From contig OW818679.1 of NCBI GenBank assembly GCA_942493145.1, positions 930,001-994,000 on the forward strand: a stretch of 64,000 nucleotides of DNA. Direction: 5' to 3'. The notes beneath the pieces were generated by a model. It was not told the DNA's origin, made no database searches, and saw only the letters and a list, made by a program, of their open reading frames with translations. The DNA is from ENR-C20 sp942493145 (lineage in GTDB: Bacteria; Bacillota; Clostridia; Acetivibrionales; DTU013). Positions 47,224 to 56,002 of this stretch are shown one piece after another (the first letter of the stretch is position 1; each line of letters starts with the position of its first letter). The position numbers and the translations under genes are program-made.

Positions 47224-48126
47224 TTGAAAATTTATGATGCAATTATTATTGGGAAAGGGCCGGCAGGGGTTTCGGCAGCCTTGTACACACAGAGAGCAAA
47301 CCTCGAAACGGTTATTATAGGTAGAGAGGGAAGTTCCCTTGAAAAGGCTGAAAAGATTGAAAACTATTATGGATTGGAAGAGCCTGTAACTGGTGAAAAG
47401 CTCCTCGAAACCGGTTTAAGGCAGGCACAACGGCTTGGAGTTCAAATATTCGATGAAGAGGTTGCTGCTATAGCCAAGCTCTATAAAGAAAATTATTTCA
47501 AGGTTTCGACAATATCCGATGAATACTATTCAAGAGCTGTATTGATTGCCGCAGGACAACCTAACAAAAAGGCCTCAATTGAGGGCCTGAAAGAATTTGA
47601 AGGGAGAGGGGTCAGCTATTGCACCACCTGCGACGGCTTTTTTTACAAGGAGATGAGTGTGGGCATACTGGGTCAGGGTGCTTATGCTGTACATGAAGCT
47701 ACGGAGCTGGAGGCATATACAAAAGATATTACACTGTTTACAAATGGGGCTGAACTGGACTTAACCGGGGAGTCGGCAGACAAGGCGGGCAGATTTAAAA
47801 TAAATACACGGCCCGTTCTGAAGCTTACCGGCGATGAATACCTGCAGGATATACACTTCACAGATGGTAAAACTCAAAAACTTGATGGGCTGTTCGTAGC
47901 GTATGGCACTGCTTCAAGTATTGATTTTGCGAAAAAATTGGGTGTAGTAGCGGAAGACAATGCTATATTGGTTGATAATAACCAAAGTACGAATATCGAG
48001 GGCGTCTTTGCGGCAGGCGATTGCACAGGTGGATTTAAGCAAATAGCAACCGCAGTTGGGCAGGGTGCGTTGGCTGGTAAAAGCATCATTAATTTTGTCA
48101 GAGCCCTGAAAAAAGAGCTGGAATAG
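47224..48126 (+). CDS. Thioredoxin-reductase-like flavoprotein lacking the NADPH motif
   Basis: The start is TTG 47224, six bases after AGAGGTGA; the GTG at 47215 is part of that ribosome site. The 300-aa protein has the FAD motif IIGKGPAGVSAALY, redox CTTC (Cys133, Cys136) and the AAGDCTGGFKQIATAVGQGALA end of thioredoxin reductases. In the pyridine-nucleotide domain GGGxxAxEE reads GQGAYAVHE, and the HRRxxxR that binds the NADPH phosphate is missing (FTNGAEL). It therefore may use another donor, such as ferredoxin, as known for clostridial FFTRs. Two half-permease genes follow. Confidence 0.82.
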   Translation: MKIYDAIIIGKGPAGVSAALYTQRANLETVIIGREGSSLEKAEKIENYYGLEEPVTGEKLLETGLRQAQRLGVQIFDEEVAAIAKLYKENYFKVSTISDEYYSRAVLIAAGQPNKKASIEGLKEFEGRGVSYCTTCDGFFYKEMSVGILGQGAYAVHEATELEAYTKDITLFTNGAELDLTGESADKAGRFKINTRPVLKLTGDEYLQDIHFTDGKTQKLDGLFVAYGTASSIDFAKKLGVVAEDNAILVDNNQSTNIEGVFAAGDCTGGFKQIATAVGQGALAGKSIINFVRALKKELE

Positions 48127-48173
48127 TATCAGAAATAACATCTGTCAGATTATATCATATTGGAGGGGAATAA

Positions 48174-48653
48174 GTGTTTACAATTATACTTTATGTACTT
48201 GCCATTTTGTTATTAGCCCTATCTTTTATTAAGGATAGGAAAAAAACAAAAATAGCACTTAAAAAAGCATGGAAATCTTTTGAGAATATACTACCTCAAT
48301 TTCTTTCCATTTTAATAATTATTGGAATTATGCTGGCAATTTTGTCTCCCGAGACGATATCTAAACTTATAGGACAACAATCAGGCTGGCTGGGGATGTT
48401 TATAGCAGCAATAATAGGATCGATCACATTAATTCCAGGCTTTGTGGCGTTTCCACTGGCAGCGGCTCTGTTGGATAATGGCGCCGGGTTTATGCAAATA
48501 GCAGTTTTTATCTCTACACTTATGATGGTTGGAATTGTTACTATACCAGTAGAGATACAGTATTTTGGGAAAAAATCCGCTGTATTGAGAAACAGTCTGG
48601 CATTTGTATTTTCATTTGTAGTAGCAATTGCGATAGGGGTGGTGTTGAGATGA
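48174..48653 (+). CDS. Permease half, YraQ/DUF318-like (N-terminal type)
   Basis: The gene starts with GTG 48174 behind TGGAGGGG. The 159-aa protein has four or five transmembrane helices. The GSITLIPGFVAFPLAAALLDNGAGF segment resembles the repeated core of the YraQ (PF03773) permease family, normally ~300 aa in one chain. Here the second half is encoded by the next gene, with an ATGA overlap. It follows the thioredoxin-reductase-like gene in one operon. The transported compound is unknown; YraQ relatives are often linked to metals or sulfur compounds. Confidence 0.75.
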   Translation: MFTIILYVLAILLLALSFIKDRKKTKIALKKAWKSFENILPQFLSILIIIGIMLAILSPETISKLIGQQSGWLGMFIAAIIGSITLIPGFVAFPLAAALLDNGAGFMQIAVFISTLMMVGIVTIPVEIQYFGKKSAVLRNSLAFVFSFVVAIAIGVVLR

Positions 48654-49186
48654 AGGCTTTTATGAAGAGATATAAATTGTTCATAGGATTAGTTGTTATT
48701 AATATTCTGTTAGTTGTCATATTCCCTGATATAGGATGGAAGTCATTAGACATAACATGGGATAACACCCTCGAAATGCTTGCGGTAATTCCACCTATTT
48801 TTATACTTTTGGGTTTACTTGATGTTTGGGTACAAAGGGAGACAATGATAAAACTAATGGGTGAGAAATCCGGAATAATTGGGGCATTAATTGCATTCCT
48901 TCTTGGATCTGCGGCGGCAGGGCCGCTATATGCGGCTTTTCCGGTAGCTGGAGTATTGCTGAAAAAAGGGAGCAAGTTTTCAAATGTGCTCATTTTCATT
49001 GGTGCTTGGTCTACTACAAAAATTCCATTACTTTTATTTGAAACCTCGTCAATGGGGTGGGAATTTATGCTGACAAGATTCCTTATTAATATACCGGGTA
49101 TTGCATTGATTGCATATATTACCGAAAAGCTTATGAACGACAAAGAAAAGGCTTTGGTTTATCAGAATGCTGGTTCAATGGAATGA
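48650..49186 (+). CDS. Permease half, YraQ/DUF318-like (C-terminal type)
   Basis: The ATG overlaps the preceding stop as ATGA (48650-48653). The 178-aa protein has four or five transmembrane helices and its own copy of the core motif: GSAAAGPLYAAFPVAGVLLKKGSKF, parallel to GSITLIPGFVAFPLAAALLDNGAGF in the first half. The two genes are thus halves of an internally duplicated transporter and probably form a heterodimer. An extra N-terminal segment (KRYKLFIGLVVINILLVVIFP) supplies one more helix. A terminator follows at 49263. Confidence 0.75.
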   Translation: MKAFMKRYKLFIGLVVINILLVVIFPDIGWKSLDITWDNTLEMLAVIPPIFILLGLLDVWVQRETMIKLMGEKSGIIGALIAFLLGSAAAGPLYAAFPVAGVLLKKGSKFSNVLIFIGAWSTTKIPLLLFETSSMGWEFMLTRFLINIPGIALIAYITEKLMNDKEKALVYQNAGSME

Positions 49187-49262
49187 TATAATGTTGGAAT
49201 GAAATATTGTAAGAACGATATATTAAAGGAACGATATATTAAAGGATCGATAGAACTAAATA

Positions 49263-49300
49263 ATAAAGAGGACTTCACGAACGAAGTCCTCTTTATATAT
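49263..49300. terminator. Terminator between the permease operon and dctP
   Basis: 14-bp stem ATAAAGAGGACTTC/GAAGTCCTCTTTAT (49263-49276 with 49283-49296), 6-base loop, T-rich on both sides; it separates convergent transcription units. Confidence 0.85.
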
Positions 49301-49339
49301 TTGCTACTCTTTATGATTCTAGTGAGTGATTACCAAGTA

Positions 49340-50485
49340 TTAGTGTTTCCAGTCGTAATTGGTGATCTGAGCTGCCTTCTCCAGGATTTTGGTCATACCT
49401 TCGGTCTTGCCGGCTTTGCCTGCTATATTAAGAGCGGAACCGACCTTTGCTTCGAAGTTTGCCTTCCATATTGCAGCTTTATCTGCATCGCTGAACTGTA
49501 CGAACTTGTTGCCGGTCTTTTCTTCAACCTTAGCTATATCACCAGCAATCGCATCGTCATAGATTGTTTCAGAATAAGTCTGTGTTTCGGTTGCTGCATC
49601 CTGAATGGCTTTCTTCTGGGCATCGCTCAGCTTGTTCCACCATTCGAGGTTGACGGTAAAGAAGTTACCTGCAGCATAGGTATCGTCCAATGCCCAGTGG
49701 GGAGCGACTTCAAACCAGCTCAGGGCTACCATGGGTGCGAAGCCCATCTGTGTAGCGTCTATAAGTCCACGGTTAAGTGCATCATAAATATCTGGTGGGG
49801 GTATTACTGTGACCTTGAAGCCCAGCATTTCGAAGAGGGCTGCGTCAAAGTTACCAAAGGAAGAAGAACCTTTTGCCATTGATGCAACGTCGGTAAATGG
49901 TTTCTTTGAGCAGAAGGCATTGGCTCCGCCTGCTATAACGTTCAGGTATTTGATGCCGAGGGCAGTTGCTTCATCCTGAATAAGTTTGGAAGTTTCCGGA
50001 TCATCAAACATCAGGGTCTGGAAGTAATTCACAGCTGCTTTGGTTCCACCTGGTGCAAACGATGGGAAATTGAGGTATGTAAGCGTATTCAAATGAGGCA
50101 TATGACCGAGGGCTACCATATTAACGGAACCATCAGCTATTGCGTCAAGCTCATCGGGCGAAGGGAACAGGGTTCCGCCCCAGGCGACATCAACTTTGAT
50201 GGCACCACCGGAAAGCTCGCCGACCTTGTCGATGAAATGCTTGATAATGGTACCACCGGTTTCGGTTTCCTGATAAGTTGCCGAGAACTTGATGGACATA
50301 GGTTCTACTGTTGCAGCAGCAGGAGCGGCAGCTGTGCTTTCAGCAGCAGCAGCGGCTGTGCTTTCAGCAGGAGCGGCAGCTGTAGTAGCGGCAGCAGGAG
50401 TTTCGGTGGTTCCACAGGCAGTCATCAAGCCAAATGATGCCATAACTGCTACAACCAAAATCAGGGAAAGTACTTTTTTCTTCAT
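49340..50485 (-). CDS. dctP: TRAP transporter solute-binding lipoprotein (DctP)
   Basis: The 381-aa exported protein starts at ATG 50485 behind AGGAGGA. Signal and lipobox LMTAC (Cys24) are followed by an Ala/Thr/Glu linker (~26-58), then the DctP fold: MSIKFSATYQETETGGTIIKHFIDKV, FFTVNLEWWNKLSDAQKKAIQDAA. It binds an organic acid outside the cell for the DctQ-DctM membrane complex encoded upstream. Most Gram-positive DctPs are lipoproteins, as here. The ligand is undefined. An intercistronic hairpin precedes it, probably raising its expression relative to dctM. Confidence 0.92.
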   Translation of the reverse strand: MKKKVLSLILVVAVMASFGLMTACGTTETPAAATTAAAPAESTAAAAAESTAAAPAAATVEPMSIKFSATYQETETGGTIIKHFIDKVGELSGGAIKVDVAWGGTLFPSPDELDAIADGSVNMVALGHMPHLNTLTYLNFPSFAPGGTKAAVNYFQTLMFDDPETSKLIQDEATALGIKYLNVIAGGANAFCSKKPFTDVASMAKGSSSFGNFDAALFEMLGFKVTVIPPPDIYDALNRGLIDATQMGFAPMVALSWFEVAPHWALDDTYAAGNFFTVNLEWWNKLSDAQKKAIQDAATETQTYSETIYDDAIAGDIAKVEEKTGNKFVQFSDADKAAIWKANFEAKVGSALNIAGKAGKTEGMTKILEKAAQITNYDWKH

Positions 50486-50517
50486 TGATATTTTCCTCCT
50501 ATTTATTTATATTCTGG

Positions 50518-50542
50518 AGGACCCCGGCAGGACCGGGATCCT
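50518..50542 (-). promoter_or_regulatory. Intercistronic hairpin between dctM and dctP
   Basis: A GC-rich 10-bp stem AGGATCCCGG/CCGGGGTCCT on the minus strand (one U-G pair) without a U-run. It lies directly upstream of the dctP ribosome site and is more likely a message stabiliser than a terminator. Confidence 0.5.
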
Positions 50543-50564
50543 TATCCACTATACTGGTCAGCCG

Positions 50565-51920
50565 TCAATTAAAGCCGGCCAAACCCATGAGCTTGGGGAT
50601 GGTGGTTACTATCTGCGGGAATACTGCAATCAATATCACCATGATATTCTCACAAATGAAGAATGGCATAACGCCTTTGAATATATCCGTCGCATTCACT
50701 CGGAGGGCATTGGCTGTTGCGAAAACGTTCATGCCTATTGGTGGAGTCAAGCCATCGAGCTCTGTCATGAAGCACAGGCATATGATGATAACATATGGAC
50801 TGAAGCCAAGATTGCAAAGCAGCGGGAAAAATACAGGCACGGTTATTATAATGACTGTGACAACGTCTGCAACACATCCTACAAATACATAGAATAACAT
50901 AACCAACAGAAAGATGATGATCGGAGGGGCACTGATGCTTGTAATGGCTTTGGACAGTGTGTCGGCCAGCCCGGTGTCTGCAACGAACCGCCCGAAGATC
51001 TGGCCTCCGATGATTATGGGAAATATACCGGCTTCCATCAGAGTTGCGTCCCAAAGACTGAATAAAAGCTTCTTCAAGGGTAACTTCTTGATAAGGGCAT
51101 ATACGCAGAGGGCAGTTGCACCCACTGCACCGGCAACTGTGGCTGTGAACCAGCCCAGCATTGTGCCACCGATTATTAGTCCAAAGAGTAGTATAATGGG
51201 AGTTAGCATAGTCAGGGACTTTACCTTAACGATAGCAGGAACCTTCGGTCCGCCACCTGCAGGAATTGTTCCTTTTTTGACCTTTCCAATTATGTAAACT
51301 GTCACTCCCAGGGCAATCATGGTAAGTATTCCGGGGCCTATACCGCCTACCAAAGCGGAACCAACGGAAAGAGTCATGTTCTCTCCCTTGTAAACTATGG
51401 GAGAAGGTGCTATCAGGCAGAACATTATTATACCCATTGAGGGGGGTATAAGGGTTGAAAGTGCGCCGGATGCAGCGATGCAACCAAGTGAGTATTTCCT
51501 GTCGTATCCTGCCTTCTCCAGTTCTGGCAATGCAAGCTTACCGAAAACGATGTTACCTGCAATGGAAGAGCCTGAGCACGCGCCGAAAATCGCGTTGGCT
51601 CCGATGACAGTATACAACAGTCCTCCTGTGACTCGGCCGATGAAGGCCTTGACTGCAGCAAAGGCACCCTCGGCAATACCAGTCTCACCTGCCAGTGCGC
51701 CTAATAGCATGAACATGGGAAGCACGGCGAAATTATAGTTCGCACCAAGGTTGAAGGGGGCATTGGTAAACTGGGTGAACACCATTGTCAGGTCACCGCC
51801 GTAAAGCGCGGCAAATCCAACAAAGGACGCAACCAGCATGCAAACAAAAACAGGTATGCCGAGGAATACCATGGCCAGCATGAAAAGAAAGATCAAAAGG
51901 CCTATAAGCCATGTAACCAT
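50565..51920 (-). CDS. dctM: TRAP transporter large permease (DctM)
   Basis: The 451-aa protein has about 12 transmembrane helices in two repeats, with the DctM hallmarks (PMFMLLGALAGETGIAEG, GANAIFGACSGSSIAGNIVFGKLALPEL, SGALSTLIPPSMGIIMF). It forms the ion-coupled channel of the TRAP transporter. Its start codon shares one base with the DctQ stop codon. The operon order Q-M-P (solute-binding gene last) differs from the common P-Q-M order. Confidence 0.93.
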   Translation of the reverse strand: MVTWLIGLLIFLFMLAMVFLGIPVFVCMLVASFVGFAALYGGDLTMVFTQFTNAPFNLGANYNFAVLPMFMLLGALAGETGIAEGAFAAVKAFIGRVTGGLLYTVIGANAIFGACSGSSIAGNIVFGKLALPELEKAGYDRKYSLGCIAASGALSTLIPPSMGIIMFCLIAPSPIVYKGENMTLSVGSALVGGIGPGILTMIALGVTVYIIGKVKKGTIPAGGGPKVPAIVKVKSLTMLTPIILLFGLIIGGTMLGWFTATVAGAVGATALCVYALIKKLPLKKLLFSLWDATLMEAGIFPIIIGGQIFGRFVADTGLADTLSKAITSISAPPIIIFLLVMLFYVFVGCVADVVTVIIITVPVFFPLLCNLGFSPYVIIICLCFMTELDGLTPPIGMNVFATANALRVNATDIFKGVMPFFICENIMVILIAVFPQIVTTIPKLMGLAGFN

Positions 51921-52486
51921 CAGACAACACCTCCTTTAAGGGAAGCAGACTCAGCAGCATGTTCATCCTTCATGGCGTATTGCTTGACTATAGCCCATAT
52001 AAAGGATAGAGCAAGTAAAGCGAAACCGACAGACATAATCAGGGCGAATGGCCACAGCGGGAAGCCGACTCCAGTTACCGAGCTCATCTTGTGGCGTACG
52101 ATGAACTTGCCCATCTGTACGAAACCACGCCAGCTTATGAAGCTACAGATACCTATACCTAAAAGGAATCCAACGGTAATTAACACCTTCTCGACTATTT
52201 TTGGCAGCTTGCTGGATACCATGTCAATTCTTGTGTGACCACGGTCCAGAGTTACATAGGCAGCAGCCAGAAAAACAACAGGAATGTGGAGATATGAAAC
52301 GATCTCCGTTGAAGCGGGGATACCGGTAACAGGCAAGCCGAGGCTTCTCAGCTTTTCGCCGATTACGTTGAAAAAGGCTACTAACATAATTCCTGCAAGG
52401 CAAGCTCCGGATATGTAGGATACATATTTGATGGTATTTGTTATGATACCATCCACTTTTTCCAATTTGCTTTTAGGGGAACTCAA
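51920..52486 (-). CDS. dctQ: TRAP transporter small permease (DctQ)
   Basis: The 188-aa membrane protein has four helices and a DctQ-type middle (IPVVFLAAAYVTLDRGHTRIDMVSSKLP, SFISWRGFVQMGKF). It pairs with DctM. The start is ATG 52486 behind AAAAGGAG. A GC-rich hairpin (GGCGGG/CCCGCC at about 52510-52528) lies just upstream, and the promoter is further up in the long intergenic region. Confidence 0.9.
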   Translation of the reverse strand: MSSPKSKLEKVDGIITNTIKYVSYISGACLAGIMLVAFFNVIGEKLRSLGLPVTGIPASTEIVSYLHIPVVFLAAAYVTLDRGHTRIDMVSSKLPKIVEKVLITVGFLLGIGICSFISWRGFVQMGKFIVRHKMSSVTGVGFPLWPFALIMSVGFALLALSFIWAIVKQYAMKDEHAAESASLKGGVV

Positions 52487-53171
52487 ACCAAATCATCTCC
52501 TTTTTTAGAGGCGGGACCCTGGCCCGCCGGGTGTCTATTTCCTTAACAGGGGAAATCCACCGGATTGTTGTTCAATAAGCATGATAAACCAGAAAGAATA
52601 ATAATAATTCTCTCTTTCCCGGAATTAATCGCAGGGATATAATTCTTATCCGAAACAATGGTAAAACGATTCAATTAATGTTGCGGTTATAGCCTTTTTG
52701 GTTTTATTATACTCGGTAAAACATAGCTGAAGACTTTAAGTTTATCCGATTAAGGTAGCTAATTACTCCCTTATTATAATGGTGAAAAGGCAGAAATTAT
52801 GGATCCAGGGATCATTTTCAAGGAGACCTCCTTGTATCAAGTATATTTAAGTTTTGTACATAGTTATTATATGATAACTATTAAGTTATTGCAAAACAAA
52901 TTTTCATTCTAATTTTTAAAATAGCTTTAATTTCATTGAAATTTGTATATGTATATAAATGTATCATATATTCGCGCAGAGCACTAGTATCAAGAGTTTG
53001 GAGCACATTTGGAAAATGCATTATGTTAACTTATGCAAGGGGCATTGAACTATTTCACATAAGAGACCATGAAACATTGTAGATAATGCTAAGGTGAGTT
53101 TGATAATCCCAGCAATAACAAATATAATAGTTTTAGGTAGAGGTAACAGGAAAGACAAGGAGTTGTTGATA
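52487..53171. promoter_or_regulatory. 685-base intergenic region between dctQ and the racemase-like gene
   Basis: Divergent promoter region. On the minus strand a TATAAT (near 52703-52710, in GAGTATAATAAAACC) lies about 220 bases before dctQ without a good -35, and a hairpin GGCGGG-N7-CCCGCC sits in the leader next to the ribosome site. On the plus side the DNA is AT-rich with no certain promoter. No gene-like frame longer than the shadows was found. Confidence 0.45.
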
Positions 53172-54272
53172 TTGAGAAAAGGAACATATCTTGAAATTGA
53201 TTTGGATAAAATAGAGCAGAATTCCCAACGTATCATAGAGATATGCAGACCTTCAGGTGTTGAGGTCCTTGGTGTTACAAAGGGTTTCACAGCCATTCCC
53301 AAGATTGTTTCGGCAATGATAGATGGTGGGGTTGAAAGCCTTGCGGATTCACGTCTGGAAAATATAATGTCCTTGCGGAAAAAAGGATTTACCGAGGGTA
53401 TGACCTTACTGAGGATACCAAGGCTCAGCTTGGTCAAAAAGGTCGTAGGGTATGCAAACTACAGTGTAAATTCTGAATATGAGGTAATTAAAGCCCTTTC
53501 AGAAGCAGCTTTGTCGGAGGGGATAAAGCACAAGATTATACTTATGGTGGATGTAGGGGATCTGAGAGAAGGCGTCATGCCCGATGATGCCCTTGAAATT
53601 GCAGGGAGAATATCTTCCCTCAAAGGGATTATACTGGCTGGAATAGGCACGAATATGGGCTGCTATGGCGGAATTCTGCCCACGATAAATAATCTCAGCA
53701 TGTTGATGGATATTGCAAAAGAAATCCAAAGCAGGCTGGGAATGAAGTTGGAGATAATATCAGGCGGAGGCACATCCTCTCTGAAGCTTATAGAAAAAAA
53801 TGAGTTGCCCAAAGGAATAAACCAACTCAGGGTAGGAGAAGGTATACTGCTTGGGACAGACACGACCCATGATAATCATATACCCTGGCTGCACCAGGAT
53901 GCATTCATATTGAGGACGGAAGTAATCGAGGTAAAAGTAAAGCCATCTGTGCCTATCGGTGAGATAGGACTTGATGCCTTTGGTAATGCTCCTGTATTTG
54001 AGGATGTGGGTATGCGAAAAAGAGCCATAGTATCATTGGGGAAGCAGGATGTGAATATTGAAGGACTCTTTCCGATGGATACCAAAATACAGGTCCTTGG
54101 TGCAAGCAGCGACCATCTCATTGTTGATGTGACAGATGCCGGCGAGGATATAAAGGTAGGCGGTCAGATATCGTTCAGACTTAATTACCAGGGACTTTTG
54201 TTTTTAAGCAATTCAAAATATGTAAAAAAAGTGTTTAGGAAGGTAAATCATGACCAGACTGTTAAATCATGA
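53172..54272 (+). CDS. Ornithine-racemase-like PLP enzyme (alanine racemase N-terminal fold)
   Basis: TTG 53172 is chosen, nine bases after AAGGAG; the ATG at 53094 adds an unlikely tail. The 366-aa protein matches the ornithine racemase (Orr) type of the fold-III PLP family: EVLGVTKG with PLP-lysine Lys37, ADSRLENIMSL, RIPRLS, NSEYEVIKAL, MVDVGDLREG, SGGGTSSL, SVPIGEIGLDAFG and LGASSDHLIVDVTD. Orr interconverts L- and D-ornithine in clostridial ornithine fermentation, but no other ornithine genes are here, so the substrate may be another amino acid. A GNAT acetyltransferase overlaps its end. Confidence 0.85.
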   Translation: MRKGTYLEIDLDKIEQNSQRIIEICRPSGVEVLGVTKGFTAIPKIVSAMIDGGVESLADSRLENIMSLRKKGFTEGMTLLRIPRLSLVKKVVGYANYSVNSEYEVIKALSEAALSEGIKHKIILMVDVGDLREGVMPDDALEIAGRISSLKGIILAGIGTNMGCYGGILPTINNLSMLMDIAKEIQSRLGMKLEIISGGGTSSLKLIEKNELPKGINQLRVGEGILLGTDTTHDNHIPWLHQDAFILRTEVIEVKVKPSVPIGEIGLDAFGNAPVFEDVGMRKRAIVSLGKQDVNIEGLFPMDTKIQVLGASSDHLIVDVTDAGEDIKVGGQISFRLNYQGLLFLSNSKYVKKVFRKVNHDQTVKS

Positions 54273-54705
54273 CCAGAAGGATTTAATACAAGAAATTGTT
54301 AAAATTGAGGCTGATATATTTGCTGAAGCCGGGCTTAACTTATGGAACCTTGTCCCTCTGATCCGCCATGGCAGGGTGTTTTATATTGAGGATAAGGGGA
54401 AAGCAGTAGGAAGTGCCCAATATATGATTGATTGGGATGATCATAAGAAGGCCTACCTGGTTGGTATTTCGATCGCTGCCAACTATCAGGGGAAGGGATA
54501 TGGGACAAAACTCCTGGGTGATAGCATGGAAATGCTGGCAGAGGAGGGCATAAGGACTGTTGAACTGACCGTGGCTCCGGAAAACGCCGCAGCTATTGAA
54601 GTATATAAAAGGAAGCATGGGTTTGAAATAGTAGGGCACCGCAATGATGAATATGGGCATGGAATTCACAGACTGGCCATGGAGAGGGTATTGGATAAAG
54701 GTTAA
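54250..54705 (+). CDS. GNAT-family acetyltransferase
   Basis: ATG 54250 lies behind AGGAAGG and overlaps the racemase-like gene by 23 bases. The 151-aa protein has the acetyl-CoA loop (YLVGISIAANYQGKGYGTKLL, Q/RxxGxG) and later LTVAPENAAAIEVYKRKHGF typical of N-acetyltransferases acting on amines or amino acids. Its coupling to the racemase-like gene suggests it may acetylate the same amino acid. A short direct repeat (AAATCATGACCAGA at 54244 and 54263) brackets the start, with the second ATG out of frame. Confidence 0.87.
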   Translation: MTRLLNHDQKDLIQEIVKIEADIFAEAGLNLWNLVPLIRHGRVFYIEDKGKAVGSAQYMIDWDDHKKAYLVGISIAANYQGKGYGTKLLGDSMEMLAEEGIRTVELTVAPENAAAIEVYKRKHGFEIVGHRNDEYGHGIHRLAMERVLDKG

Positions 54706-54796
54706 TTGACATGAACTATTATGTTGTGGTACGCTAATATAGTTGATAAAATGTAATTATCAGCTCAATAACCAATTTCAATGAAATGAAGGAGAT

Positions 54797-55843
54797 ATGA
54801 ATATGAAAACTACATACGCTCTTGTAGAACTCGGTAAAGTGGTTCTGAAGGAAAAAGAACTTGCTGCTCCCGGCCAGGGCGAGTTGCTTCTGGAAGCTGA
54901 ATTCAGCACTCTAAGCCCTGGCACCGAATGGGCTCTTATGAATGGGTTCATCGTTCCACTACCCACAAACATCGGATATAGTATGGCCGCCAAAGTCATT
55001 GCAGTCGGCGAAGGTGTTACCGAATTCAAGGTCGGCGACAACGTTGTCACAACAGGCGAACATGCGCAGTACCTTGTAATGGATGAGAAAAACTGCACAC
55101 CAGCCCCCGCCGACATCGATATGGAGCAGGCTGCGTTCTTCAATTTGGGACATACAGGTATGTATGCGCTCCGCCGTTCCAACCTTCAGATGGGCGAGGC
55201 TGCTGTCGTACTTGGACAGGGATTTGTCGGTTCAATTACCGCTCAGTGCGCAAGATGCGCAGGCGCTCTTCCGGTTATCGTTACCGATCTGGATGACAGC
55301 CGTCTTGAAAAATCCAGGACCATGGGCGTTGACTATGCTATCAATACCAAAAAAGAACCCGGCAAGCTCGAAGAAATCGTGGAGAGCCTCGGTGGAGTTC
55401 CGGTCGTATTTGAAGCCACCGGCGTTCGTCAGCCTCTCGAGCAGGCTTTTGAAATCGTTTCCGAGCGTGGCCGCGTTGTTATGATATCACAGGTTCATGG
55501 CGAGGATATGCCTCACTATGACGACAACCTTATGCAGAAGGGCGCAAGCCTGATCGGTACATATGTCAATTCCAAGCCGTTCGCACTTCGTCGTGCCGAC
55601 CTGGAAATTAGAGGCACATGGCCTCCGGTAATGTCAGAAAAGACAAAACGCTATCACAATGCCGACATCTGGACCTGCGACGAAGATATCCGTGTCTTCC
55701 TTGACCTCATCAAATACGGCAAAATCAACATCAATCCCCTTATCACACACCGTTGGGATTACACTCAGATTCCCGAGGCTTATGAATTGGTCTGGAAGCA
55801 GGATCCCAGCCTCCTTGGCGGTGTTATCCGCTGGAAGAAGTAA
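54797..55843 (+). CDS. Zinc-type medium-chain dehydrogenase (MDR superfamily)
   Basis: ATG 54797 (or ATG 54803 two codons on) follows GAAGGAGA. The 348-aa protein has the MDR fold: GroES-like N-terminal half with GEGVTEFKVGDNVVTTG, and a nucleotide-binding Rossmann half with VLGQGFVGSI and an acidic TDLDD suggesting NAD. The usual catalytic-zinc ligands (Cys-His pattern) are not evident; SPGTEW takes their place, as in several sugar/polyol-type relatives. It is monocistronic with a terminator shared with a ribose-type ABC operon. The substrate is unknown. Confidence 0.85.
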   Translation: MNMKTTYALVELGKVVLKEKELAAPGQGELLLEAEFSTLSPGTEWALMNGFIVPLPTNIGYSMAAKVIAVGEGVTEFKVGDNVVTTGEHAQYLVMDEKNCTPAPADIDMEQAAFFNLGHTGMYALRRSNLQMGEAAVVLGQGFVGSITAQCARCAGALPVIVTDLDDSRLEKSRTMGVDYAINTKKEPGKLEEIVESLGGVPVVFEATGVRQPLEQAFEIVSERGRVVMISQVHGEDMPHYDDNLMQKGASLIGTYVNSKPFALRRADLEIRGTWPPVMSEKTKRYHNADIWTCDEDIRVFLDLIKYGKININPLITHRWDYTQIPEAYELVWKQDPSLLGGVIRWKK

Positions 55844-55893
55844 GAAGTTCATCGATGTGATTAGCCTGACTTAACATCCTGTCGTAATATAAA

Positions 55894-55943
55894 AAAGCCC
55901 CCGGAATTTTGGTTATCTAAACCATAATCCGAGGGCTTTATAT
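55894..55943. terminator. Bidirectional terminator between MDR and ABC permease genes
   Basis: 12-bp interrupted stem AAAGCCC-CCGGA/TCCG-A-GGGCTTT (55894-55905 with 55928-55939) with an A-run on the left and T-rich sequence on the right, between convergent genes. Confidence 0.75.
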
Positions 55944-56002
55944 TCACATTCCCGGTATCATTCATATGCTAATGGTACTTCTATTAACAGCAAATCGGCT
56001 TA

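Noticed and set aside
50289..50897. Plus-strand frame of about 200 codons rich in Ala opposite dctP/dctM
   Set aside because: It arises from the antisense of the DctP alanine linker and lacks a ribosome site.
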